Below are positions 12,051 to 23,325 of a stretch of DNA of 64,000 nucleotides, one piece after another. The stretch lies in assembly GCA_029961685.1 (NCBI GenBank), contig JARWKL010000014.1, positions 24,091,137 to 24,155,136 of the forward strand, written 5' to 3'. How positions within the stretch are numbered: the first letter of the stretch is position 1; the number at the start of each line of letters is the position of its first letter. The position numbers were made by a program, and so were the translations under genes. The notes under the pieces are model-generated. The model was not told where the DNA came from. It did not search any database and was given only the letters and a program-made list of their open reading frames with translations. Source of the DNA: Aristolochia californica (Eukaryota > Streptophyta > Magnoliopsida > Piperales > Aristolochiaceae).

Positions 12051-12425
12051 TTTTTAGTATAAGTATTTAACTAAAAGGAAAACAAGAGTATGATAAGACT
12101 AAGTATACCCTAATTTTTATTTTTATCGTTCAAATTTTAATTGAAGAATTATTATGTATTATTCTATGTATTTATATTAATATTATTTAAAGCTAATTTT
12201 ATTAATATAAATACAATGAAGTAAATGGCATTCTTGAAAATAGTGGATAAATATGGTAATGCTATTTTGATTATACCTTTATGAGAAGACAAATAGTCAA
12301 GAAGCCATTCTATTATTTTCCTCAGGTATGTTTTCATATTTATATGCCTGTCAAATTGATATAGAAAGCAGGTGGAGGAGAATGGGTAGAAAAGGTCTTT
12401 GGGTCGGATTTGGATGGGAATGCAA

Positions 12426-12561
12426 GGGTTTGTTTAGAACCCCCACAAAAATAGTTAATATAAGGTAGTGATCAAATTTTCCTTTTTACTAACTATTTTT
12501 GAGAATAATAATAATCAAATTCTTATTCTCTTTCCTTTTCCATGGGGTTTCAAACAAACCC
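12426..12561. mobile_element. Tourist-like MITE, complete copy (136 bp)
   Basis: Terminal inverted repeats GGGTTTGTTTAGAACCCC and GGGGTTTCAAACAAACCC bound a palindromic interior. Flanking triplets are CAA and TAA, close to the TAA duplication of PIF/Harbinger MITEs. It is the smallest and best-bounded of three related copies within 1.2 kb. Confidence 0.7.
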
Positions 12562-13330
12562 TAAGAGTAGGAATTACACAAAGGATGAGGTATTAGGGTT
12601 TGAGGAAGAATGGTTGGATATTTGGAGGAAACAGAGGCAGGCATTGTACTGAAGAAAATGAGCTTCTAGCGAAGGTGCTTAGTAGTGGAGATATGGTCTC
12701 CATGGTTGAGGTGAGCTTTCTACCACAATAACATCATGAACTATAAAGGGCATTCAGAAACTACCTCCATAAGAACTGACAAGGGCAAATAGAGTAATAG
12801 ACAGTGCAAATGACAACGGAAGCTACAGCAATGCTGGTTCAGTGCGATTGACAGCCAACCTGAATGAATCAGTGGAATTGCAAATCATGCACTGACCATA
12901 TTTAACGCCGAAAAAGCTCAACTCATGGAGCAGATCATACCCAGTCTCAGGCCTGTTTTGATCCCGAAAGAAATTTTACCCGGAGGGGATGGGTTTACGA
13001 TGTGTCATTAAAGCTATTTGAGGGGGCGCCGGCCCTGAGGAGATTCATCAAGATGAGTACATCCAGCTGCTCTAAAGAGGTCTAAACGTGATTTAAAACG
13101 TCTCGAAATATTAATTACAGCCAAAGACTAAGGCCTGATAATACACTCTGAAAATAAAAGTGCTTTCGCGAGTGAAAATAACCCAAAATTTATTATTATA
13201 CATTGTAAGTTGTGAATGAATGTAAAATCACTCCCTAAGGCTAGTGAATTCACTTTCACTCGTGCATTCACTCGCTTTCTAACATTTGTTCTGCTTGTTC
13301 TTCACTCTTACTCTTGTATTTTGATATATT
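12562..13330. other. non-coding, nothing recognised
   Basis: Mixed-composition DNA with no open frame, terminal repeats or similarity to other parts of the window that I could see. Confidence 0.5.
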
Positions 13331-13334
13331 AAAA

Positions 13335-14290
13335 TTAAATATTTATTTAAGTATTTTATTTTAAATATGTAATAATATAAAAAAATCTTATTTTTATTTT
13401 TAATTATTTATTAATTTTTAAAAATTGAAATTTATCTAAGTTTATTAACATAATAGTTAAATAAAATTATCTTATAAAAATTAAATCTACCAGAGTAATT
13501 TTATATATTAAAATATCCACTTTTTTATTTATATAAATTCATGATTTTAATAATATTTGATTTCTAATTTAAAAGTGAGAATTTAGATATTACAAAGGTA
13601 ATAATTTGATTCATTATTTGGATATTAAAAAATTAAGTTTTTATGCATTTTATTTTTATATATTTAATTAAATAAATAATTTAAAAAATTATTTATTAAT
13701 TTAAAACAAGCTAATATTGATTTTAAAATTATTTAATAATTTAAAAAATAAAAAAAATATTTTAATTTAGTAGAATAAAACTATTTAAGTAAATTTTAAA
13801 TCTATTAAAGTAATTTTATATAATAAAATATCATTTTTTATTTATAAAAATTCCTTATTTTTAATATTATATTTAATGATTATTTTAAGAGTAGAATTTA
13901 GATATTGTAAAGTAACAATTTGATTAACATTTGGATATTATAAAAGTAAGGATTTGTTTAATTATTTTATTTTTTATATTTAATAAATAAAGAGTCTTAA
14001 TTTATTTTAATTATATATTATTTTTAAAAAGTGAAAAAATATTTTTGTTTAGTTAAATAAAACTATATTATAAAATTAAACGTATAAAATTATTTTTTAT
14101 AATAAAATACCCTCTTTTTTATTTACATAAATTTATGATTTTTAATATTATATTAATTAATATTTTAAGAGTGAGAATTTAGATATTAAAAAGTAACAAT
14201 TTGATTAACCATTTAGATATTAGAAAAGTAAATTTTGTTTAAGTATTTTATTTTTATATATTTAATTAAATAAATAAATTTAATTTATTT
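13335..14290. repeat. very AT-rich degenerate tandem array, period about 0.3 kb
   Basis: The block containing GTGAGAATTTAGATATT, then GTAACAATTTGATT, then TATTTTATTTTTATATATTTAATTAAATAAATAA recurs (words listed separately). Copies start at about 13572, 13888 and 14168, with a partial copy near 13340. Spacings are roughly 316 and 280 bp, with many indels. There is no coding potential. Confidence 0.65.
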
Positions 14291-14740
14291 TTTATTATTT
14301 ATTAATAAGATCATTGCACTTCAATCACTTATTGCTGCTACAAAAAAAGAAGTATTTGTCTAAGAAGATATTTGAAGTTCATTTTAGAAACTGTGGTGCA
14401 AGTATGATGGAACTATTTAAAAGTTTTTCCATGGGTGGCAATTTAAACCCCCAAATTTCAGAATAATAACATCATATAGTGGGAGAAGATGAAGATTTAA
14501 ATGAAGTTGTGATTTGATAAACCTCTTATCAAATCGAAAACACCAAAATTTGGTAAAGTATAGATTCTAAAATTGAAATCCTAGATTTGTTTAATATGTA
14601 GACGTTGAAAAGTTTTTAGACTAGTTAGTCAATATTGAAGATATCTTAATTACAATGAAGTGTTTTGATAATAATAATAATTAATAAAAAACTCCCTAAG
14701 TTGTCTCAAAGTTCAACAGTCAAGCTAATGCACAACCACA
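14291..14740. other. non-coding left flank of copia element A
   Basis: No gene or repeat recognised. It ends in CCACA, the target duplication of element A. The sequence resumes at 25668, showing the pre-insertion site was continuous. Confidence 0.5.
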
Positions 14741-15164
14741 TGGTAGACATAAAGATAAAACCAATAGAATTTGAGATTCTCTCAAATTGCAACTCTAAAG
14801 CAATGTAAACTCCTCTTAGTGATAATATTTATCATGTAAAATATTATCTCTTTATAACTTATAAATACTGTATTGATGAATATAAAACATCAAGAAATTC
14901 TTCTTATTCTTATCTTCTATATGGTATCAGAGTCTTTGATTGGCAATCCCTCTTCCCGTTGAAGACTTGATCGGAGCTTTCTCCTGCTTGTCGTCACAAC
15001 CTATCTCTCTTCCCGTTCCCATTCACTCACCAAAAAAATCAATCCCCCTTATGTTTTCGCCGTCCTCTATTTCACACGTGCGTCATAAAGAGAAAAAAAC
15101 ATCTAGAAACTTCGACTGATTTTGTACTCATGGATACCAAAGACACTTAAAACCATTATTCCTA

Positions 15165-16100
15165 ATGCCTATGACCCAACCAAACCACACATCCACAATT
15201 CTGTCAAACTCACCTCCACCAATTATCTTTGCTGGAAGCGTTAAAAAGAAGTTATTCTTATTGGTTATGATCTCTACAAGTTTGTTGATGGTTCTTATCA
15301 TGCACCTTCAACCACAAAGTCAATCAATAATCTCACTACTCCCAATCCCATATAACTTACATGACTTCATCAAGATGAATTGATTTTTGGTGCTCTTGTC
15401 GGTTCTCTCATACCATCTCTCATTCCACTTATCACTCAATCAAGAACCTCTCATGAAACCTGAAATACTCTGACCAATACCTATGCTCAGCCTTCATGTG
15501 GTCACATCAAACAGATCAAGAAGCAACTCAAAGTTGCCACTAAGGGATCTCAAGCAATTTTCGAGTATATGCAGTTTATTAACACACGTGTTAATGAATT
15601 TTTGGCCCTAGGAAAACCTATGGATACAGAAGATCTCACTGAGAAAATTTTGGATGGACTCGACGATAAGTACAAACCACTTGTTGATATTATCAATGGT
15701 CGTGACATGCCAATTTCTTTTGATGAGCTGCATGAAAAACTCATCAACAAGGAACTCTCACTACTCGCCACTTCCAACCTCTGCAAATCCCGCCAGTTCT
15801 CGCTCCAATTTTGGCAAGTTAGGTAATCGTAATCACCGACAACATGGGGCTCCCTCCTACCGCCCACAGCCAGGTACTGCCTTAGGTCCGCCCAACTTCG
15901 TCACTCTGAATGGTCGATCTCAGCCTCGACTCTATTTCGATTGTTGCTTGGTGCCTAGAAAAATGACACACTGTTCCACAATGTCCTGTCTTTCACCAGT
16001 TGCAACCACCTTTGCCACCTCCCCAGGATCCTTGCCACCCATTTCTCTGGCAACCTTGCCCTTCAGCATCATGGCAACCACGAGCACATCTTGCAACTGG
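15165..16100 (+). pseudogene. element A gag remnant
   Basis: The open piece 15569-15826 encodes a copia gag-type segment (NEFLALGKPMDTEDL, ILDGLDDKYKPLVDII), typical of the UBN2-type retrotransposon gag domain. Upstream pieces are broken by stops. The zinc-knuckle region (about 15930-16000) is decayed and its Cys/His spacing is no longer recognisable. Confidence 0.75.
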
Positions 16101-16121
16101 TAACTCTCCTACTGGTTCTCC

Positions 16122-17003
16122 TTGTTTCTAGAAAGTGGAGCATCACACCATGTTACCACCGACTTGAGTAATCTCTCTATTCACACTCCTTATGACAACA
16201 CTGACGACATTATGATTGGTGATGACATGAGTGTTCCTATTACTCATACTAGTTACAAATGTCTCTCTACACCCTTACACAAATTTTCTTTAAATAATGT
16301 TCTTTATGTTCCTACCATGCAAAAAAATCTTATTTCAATTTCTCAATTTTGTCAATTTAATCATACTTCCATTGAATTTTTACCTACTTCTTTTTCGTTT
16401 GAAAGATCTTTGTACGAGGGCAACACTTTTGTAGGGTCAAACTAAGGATGGCGTGTACGAATGGTCGTCGTCCCAAGTCTAGCCTCCACCAATAATTGCT
16501 TTCTCCAGTGTCAAGATCACTTCGTTTGCGTGGCATCATGGTATTTTCTAGCACATCGTGTCTAACTTTCAGTTAGATTTATCACACCCACTGAATTTTA
16601 ATTTTAATTGCAATTCTTGTCAATAAAAATAAAAGCCACAAATTACCATTTTTCCACTCCACCCTTGTCTCTTCTTCCCCTTTTGATATTATATTATCGG
16701 ATGTCTGGACCTCTCCAATTCATTTTATTGATGATTTCAAATATTATGTCATTTTTGTTTTTACAAAGTATATATGGTTTTACCTCCTCAAACAAAAATC
16801 ACATGTGTTTAATACCTTTATCCGATTTAAATCTCTTGTTGAAAACTTCTTTGGGAAATGGATTAAGACACTCTATTTTGATAATGGGGTGGAATACATA
16901 GCAATGTCCTTTTTTTCTGGCGACCAATGACATCTCTCATCTTACTTCTCCTCCACATACACCTGGGTATTATGAATGACGACATCATCATATTGTTGAA
17001 ACA
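16122..17003 (+). pseudogene. element A protease and integrase N-part remnant
   Basis: 16122-16445 holds the aspartic protease region: FLESGASHHVTTD, where copia proteases normally have DSGA, so the catalytic Asp reads Glu. The ISISQFC pre-integrase motif follows. From about 16600 an integrase core (SDVW and YFDNG motifs) can be followed across frameshifts to about 17000, where the inverted duplication begins. Confidence 0.7.
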
Positions 17004-17312
17004 AGTTTATCTCTTCTTTCTCATGCCTCCATACCACGTTATTACTGGTTGTATGTTTCGACAATATGATGATGTCGTCATTCAAAATACCCAAGTGTAT
17101 ATGGAGGAGAAGTAAGATGAGAGATGTCATTGGTCGCCAGAAAAGAGGACATTGCTTTGTATTCCACCCCATTATCAGAATAGAGTGTCTTAATCCATTT
17201 CCCAAAGAAGTTTTCAACAAGAGATTTAAATCGGATAAAGGTATTAAACACATGTAATTTTTGTTTGAGAAGGTAAAACCATATATACTTTGTAAAAACA
17301 AAAATGACATAA

Positions 17313-17703
17313 TGTTGGAAGATGGGCTCAAGCCCACAAGCTCAAGGCTAGAAGCCCACACGTCAAAGGAGTGGCAAAGTGGTTATTTATGATATGTTCC
17401 ATAAGGATGGCATGGATATGTAAATACATTGTCTTAGTATGTCTTTTAATCTATTGAGTTGTAACCCTAAGGGCTTTATAACACTATAAACAAGAGCATT
17501 AGCTAAGAGGTAAGGAATTCAATCCTTCTCCTCTATTTGGAAAAACGTCCAGCCACCCTCTCTTCTCTCTTGAAGCATTTTCTCCTTCCCTTAATCCAAA
17601 CTCTCCTCTCAAACATCCTTCTCCTTTCTCCCTCTTCTCTCTCTTCTCTCCTTCTTCTTCCACGTTAACCTAGAGTCATTCTCATGGGGTCCTAACTTCT
17701 ACT
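17313..17703 (+). repeat. 5' LTR of A2
   Basis: 391 bp, starting TGTTGGAAGATGGGC. It is paired with the 3' LTR at 22678-23068 and followed directly by the primer binding site. Confidence 0.92.
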
Positions 17704-18578
17704 TGGTATTAGAGCTTGGAGATTAGGATCCCTATTCAAGTATTTATGTCATCCATTCAAGAAATTGTGTATAGAAGAAGGAGTTCTGCCATGAAGAGAT
17801 AGGTAAAATTTCATTTTTTTGCATATTCTCTCTTTACGGTTTCAATTTTTTCCCTCTCTTCTTGAATTGTTGATTCATGTCAAGGCAAGATAATCTTCAT
17901 AAACATTGTGAAGATCTATCGTGTATGACTAAAAAGATATTGTAGTCTTGACCATCTTGTAGAACAACTACATGATTGATCAACGATTGTTTTTTTTTTT
18001 TTGGTTTGTTATTTGGATTCAGTTACCTTTATGTAACGGGAATCACACATTGTTGATATGGGATTCCAACATATGTTGTTGTCCATTCTATAATCTAATG
18101 TTACTCATGGGAGTGTGTCATGTTGTTGGATGCCCGTTATATGTTTGATGAAATTCCAGCGCTCACTTATCCCTATTATTTGTTGTATTTGAACTTCAGC
18201 AATTGAATCTTTTGTTTTGTTGAAGTATTCCCATGAGTTAGAGTTTCTTTTGCCAAGAAATTGCTCTCGGTTTGCCAAGAAAGTCCTTGTCTAAAGTTGT
18301 TCTCGGTTTTGTGGTTGAGTTTGGATCAAGGATAAGAGTTGCATCTATTCTCTTCTCTATATTTTTTTTTATAAATATATGAGAAGTTGAGTAGTGGCTG
18401 GTTCTTGTTATCACTTGACAAAAACACCAATTTTTTCATGATTTGGTGCTTATTCTCGTGAAAATATTCTCTACTTAGTTTTGGTGGCTAAATTGGCCAA
18501 CGGGTGCTTCAAATTACGCTGTGTAATTGTTATTTGAGCCCCTTTGACAATTGACCTTACTAGTTGATTTGCGTCAAC

Positions 18579-21500
18579 ATGAAGAGTGAACATATGAGTA
18601 ATAAGAGTGACATACTCCGAATTACTACAATTCCACTAAGCTGGTTACAATCGGTACGGAGGGTTCTCATTACTCGTGACCTTCTCAATCATGTTATCAA
18701 AATCCCTCCTCCGATTGATGACGAAGATGAAGTCTACCATAAATGGGTAAAAAATCATAACATGGTTATCAATTGGCTTATTAATAGCATGGAAGAGCAT
18801 GTTGCTAACAATGTGGCGCACTTGGAAACTTTGAAGGATATTTGGGACACATGTGCTAAACTCTATTCTAGTACCTCCTCCTTGCAAAGAGTATATGATG
18901 CTTTCCAAAGTATGTTGGCTACAAAACAAGGAGATAATATTCATGAGTTTCTAGCATGGTTTTGTGGCCTTCTCCAAGAATGGAAAATTGTTCAACCATA
19001 CTCTACCGACATTGTTGTCCAAGAAAAACAGCGTGAGGCCTTGGCAACGATTATTTGCCTTACCAATATTAAGTCGTATCTAGAGGTGGCTAAGACTCAA
19101 CTTCTTAGTTCCTCTGCCCTTCCCTCTTTTGATGACATCAGTGCAACATTGTTACAGATTCTTGATCCATCTCCTCCTTCTCTGATTGATGCTCCATCAG
19201 CTATGTTCTCTGGTAATCGGGGTACATCATCCCCATTTCGAGGACGTGGTAGAAATACAAGAGGAGGCCGCAATAGATGTGGTCAAACGGGTTCGACCCA
19301 TTCCCGCACTGAGCCGCGATTGTGCTCTTATTGTGGTGGTCAGAACCACCTTGTGGATTCATGTTGGAAACTCCATGGTAAGCCTGATTGGGTGACAGCC
19401 AATCCAGCCTCAGTTAATGTTGCGAAAAAAGAGGACAAGACTGATTCTCATTCCAGGAATGTGACTAGCTCTTTGGAAGACTATGCTATAATTCAGAAGC
19501 TGAAATCCTTATTGGATCAGTCCTCTACTCCACCAGGCCCTACTGCTGCCACTACCATTGCCTCAGGTATGTTTTCTTCTACTTCAACCCCTTCCTCTTC
19601 GACCATTGACTCCGGGGCTTCAGAACACTTGTCAGGTAACAAACACATGCTTCATTCATTGTCTTCATGTCTTTCTCATAAATTGGTCACTATTGCTAAT
19701 GGTTCCCAAACCAAGGTGCTTGGCAAGGGTTCCTCCTCTCCTACCTCGTCTATTCCTCTCAAAGATGTGTTATTTGTTCCTCAATTTCTGTTAAATTTGC
19801 TCTCCGTTAGTCAATTAACCAAACAATTGAATTGTTCTGTCAACTTCTCACCATCTTCGTGTATATTTCAGGATCTAACTATGAAACAGGTGATTGGTAG
19901 CGGCCATGAAAAAGGAGGTTTATATTATTTTACTTTTCAACCAGTGGCTGCATCCACTACATCCGAGGCTCAAATGTGGCACAACCGGCTTGGTCATCCA
20001 TCTATCTCGTCGCTTCGTTCTTTAGTTCCATCTCTTAAATCTTCGTCTAATTTTAATTATGAGGCGTGTCAATTAAGTAAGTATGTTAGGAGTACACATT
20101 CTCCTTGTCTTACAACTACTAGTATTGATCCATTTGAATTAATACATTCTGATGTATGGGGCCCTTTAAAGGTCTCTAACATTTCTAAGGTTCAATATTT
20201 TGTAACTTTTGTGGATGATTTTACCCGAGTGACTTGGTTGTTTTTGTTTAAAGAACGTTCAAAAATTCTTTCAATTTTTAAAAGCTTTCATGCAATGGTT
20301 CTAACACAATTTGGAAAAAAAATTCAAATCCTTAGATTCGATAATGCTAAGGAATATTTGTCTAATGAGTTCAAATCGTTTTGTGAGGGTAATGGGTTTC
20401 TTCATCAAACATCATGTGCCTATACCTCTCAACAAAATGGTGTTGCTGAAAGAAAGAATCGTCACCTCCTTGAGGTTGCTCAGGGCCTCCTCTACTCTAT
20501 GAAGGTACCCTACTTTTATTGGCCTCATGCTATTCTTACAACATGCTTTCTCATCAATAGGTTACCTTCATTAGTACTTAGAAATCAAACTCCGTATTCT
20601 GTTTTGTTTCATGGTGAAGATCCATTTTCTCTTCCTCTTAAAGTATTTGGTTACACATGTTTTGTTCATGATACTTCACCACATAAAAGTAAACTTGATC
20701 CTCGGTCTCTGAGGTGTATTTTTTTGGGGTATTCTCGAACTCAGAAAGGATATATTTGTTATAATCATACACTTTGAAGGTTGATGGTATCTCGGGATGT
20801 GACTTTATTTGAAGACACTTCCTTCTACTCCTCACATGAGGCTCCTCCAGGGTTTACATCTACTCCTACCACTCCATCTCCACTTGTGCCGTTTCATGAA
20901 GATATTACTCAACCCCCTGAAGAACCTGTCGTCGCCTCACCTGTGGAGTTGTCTGATCCACCTGAGGTAAGTCTTTCTCCTCCTCCTAAGTTTGGGCTTG
21001 AATTTGATACTCGGCCTATTGCATTACGAAAGGCAACCCGTTCTTGCACTACGCCTCATCCAATTGCCAATTTTATGTCTTCTCATCGCTTATCTTCTTA
21101 GTGTGTTTAGTTTCTTGCTTCCCTTTCATCTGTTTCCATACCACAATCCTATCAGGAGGCCCTGAAGTATCCAGGATGGAAGGCGGCTATGGAGGAATAA
21201 ATGCATGCATTATATGAAAATCAAACATGGACATTGGCATCGTTTCTAAAAGGTAAAAGACCGGTTGGTTGCAGATGGGTTTTTTCAGTGAAACATAACC
21301 CAGATGGGTCAGTTGCTTGCCTTAAAGCACGTTTAGTTGCAAAAGGTTATACTCGGTGCTATGGGATAGATTATGAAGAGACTTTCTCTCCAGTTGCAAA
21401 ACTGAACTCGGTACATATCATCATTTCTATTGTTGCTAACTCATCTTGGCCAGTATATCAACTCGATGTAAAAAATGCATTTTTAAATGGTGATATGCGC

Positions 21501-22675
21501 GAAGAAATTTATATGGTCCAACCACCAGGATTTGTGGTTGAGGGGGAGTCCGTATGCCGATTAAAGAAATCTTTACATGGGCTTAAACAGTCCCCTCGGG
21601 CTTGGTTTGATAAATTCAATCAAGTGCTTCTACGATTTGGCTTTCATAGGAGCTTGGTTGATCACTCAGTATATGTTAAAGATACTATCAAAGGGAAGAT
21701 ATTATTGGCCGTGTATGTTGATGATATTATCTTGACTAGAAATGATGCTCATAGTATACAAGAAGTGAAGAATATGATATGTAAAGAGTTCAAGACTAAA
21801 TACTTGGGTAAACTCAAATATTTTCTGGGTGTAGAAGTCCTTCAGTCAAATCATAGAATAGTATTGTCTCAAAGAAAATAGGTATTGGATCTTCTTGAAG
21901 AAACAGGAATGAAGGGTTGTAGACCAGTTGATACACCTATGGATGCGAATGAAAAATTGTGTGCCACAATTGGAGAAGATGTTGACACTAGAAAATATCA
22001 AAGACTTGTGGGAAAATTGATCTATCTCACGGTGACAGGCCAGATATATCATGTGTTGTGAGTGTGGTCAGCCAATTCATGCACAAACCACAAATTACTC
22101 ATTGGCAAGCATTGGAGAGAATACTACGATACTTAAAAGGTGCTCCAGGAAGATGATTGCTATATAAACAACATGGTCACTTCTATATAGAAGGCTTCTC
22201 ATATGCAAATTGGGTTGGATCACCCGATGATAGAAAATCTACATCTGGGTATTGTACCCTTATTGGGGGAAACTTGGTCACATGGAAAAGTAAAAAGTAA
22301 AATGTGGTTGCAAGATCTAGTGCTGAAGCAGAATACCGAGCTATGAGCCACACTATAAGTGAACTTTTATGGATAAAGACGCTTCTTACTGAATTGGGAT
22401 TTTATAAAGGAGGTTCTATGGGCCTACATTGTCATAATCAAGTAGTTATGCACATTACGTCAAATCCAGTTTTCCATGAAATAACTAAACATATTGAAGT
22501 GGATTGTCATTTTATATGGGAAAAGTTTCAAGCAGGAATAATTTCTTTTAAATATGTTTCATCTCAAGAGCAATTAGCTGATATCCCTCACCAAACCGGT
22601 AACGTCCAAAGTTCTATCTTATATAGGTGGCAAGCTGGGTATTTATGATGTATTTTCTCCACCAGCTTGAGGGGG
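18579..22675 (+). pseudogene. A2 gag-pol polyprotein, inactivated by stops
   Basis: The ATG at 18579 opens a frame to a stop at 20777. Domains in order: gag ([13 protein letters not shown]), zinc knuckle CSYCGGQNHLVDSC (CX2CX4HX4C), protease IDSGAS, pre-integrase MWHNRLGHPS, and integrase with SDVWGP, RFDNAKEY and NGVAERKN carrying the D, D and E residues. RT follows with LDVKNAFLNGD and YVDDI (about 21715), then RNase H with RSSAEAEYRAMS (22310). Lesions seen: TGA 20775, TAG 21099 and 21105, TAA 21198, TAG 21879, a frameshift near 22035, TGA 22154, TAA 22298. Stops up to 21879 keep the same frame, so decay is mainly by point changes. No intact product is expected beyond the integrase. Confidence 0.92.
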
Positions 22676-22677
22676 AG

Positions 22678-23068
22678 TGTTGGAAGATAGGCTCAAGCCC
22701 ACAAGCTCAAGGCTAGAAGCCCACATGTCAAGGGAGTGGTCAAGTGGTTATTTATGATATATTCCATAAGGATGGCATGGATATGTAAATACATTGTCTT
22801 AGTATGTCTTTTAATCTATTGAGTTGTAACCCTAAGGGCTTTGTAACACTATAAATAAGAGCATTAGCTAAGAGGTAAGGAATTCAATCCTTCTCTTCTA
22901 TTTGGAAAAACGTCCAGCCACCCTCTCTTCTCTCTTGACGCATTCTCTCCTTCCCTTAATCCAAACTCTCCTCTCAAACGTCCTTCTCCTTTCTCCCTCT
23001 TCTCCCTCTTCTCTCCTTCTTCTTCCACGTTAACCTAGAGTCATTCTCATGGGGTCCTAACTTCTACA
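22678..23068 (+). repeat. 3' LTR of A2
   Basis: 391 bp, preceded by the polypurine tract and followed by target duplication CATAA. It differs from the 5' LTR at about 14 positions. Confidence 0.92.
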
Positions 23069-23325
23069 CATAATATTTGAAATCATCAATAAAATGAATT
23101 GGAGAGGTCCAGACATCTGATAATATAATATCAAAAGGGGAAGAAAAGACAAGGGTGGAGTGGAAAAATGGTAATTTGTGACTTTTATTTTCATGGACAA
23201 GAATTGCAATTAAAATTAAAATTCAGTGGGTGCGAGAAATCTAACTGAAAGCTAGACACGATGTGCTACAAAATTGTAGACGATGGATGACCTAAATGAT
23301 GATGCCACGCAGACGAAGTGATCTT

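Larger units (their letters stand above)
17313..23068 (+). mobile_element. Ty1/copia retrotransposon A2, full length, nested in A
   Basis: Two LTRs of 391 bp each (17313-17703, 22678-23068) start TGTTGGAAGAT. The 3' LTR ends CTTCTACA. The exact target duplication CATAA lies at 17308-17312 and 23069-23073. The primer site TGGTATTAGAGCT starts at 17704, and the polypurine tract CTTGAGGGGGAG ends at 22677. I count about 14 LTR differences by eye, so insertion is moderately old and later than the inverted duplication that it interrupts. The coding region is nearly collinear but carries several stops. Confidence 0.95.
16514..23325. repeat. large inverted duplication of element A integrase, one arm split by A2
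   Basis: The sense arm is about 16514-17003. The antisense arm begins about 17052 and runs to 17312, is interrupted by A2, and resumes 23069-23325. The spacer is about 48 bp (17004-17051). Check words: sense GACGACATCATCATATTGTT near 16978 against its reverse complement near 17062; sense ATCACTTCGTTTGCGTGG at 16516 against CCACGCAGACGAAGTGAT near 23306. Arms are about 490-520 bp with few mismatches. Confidence 0.87.
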
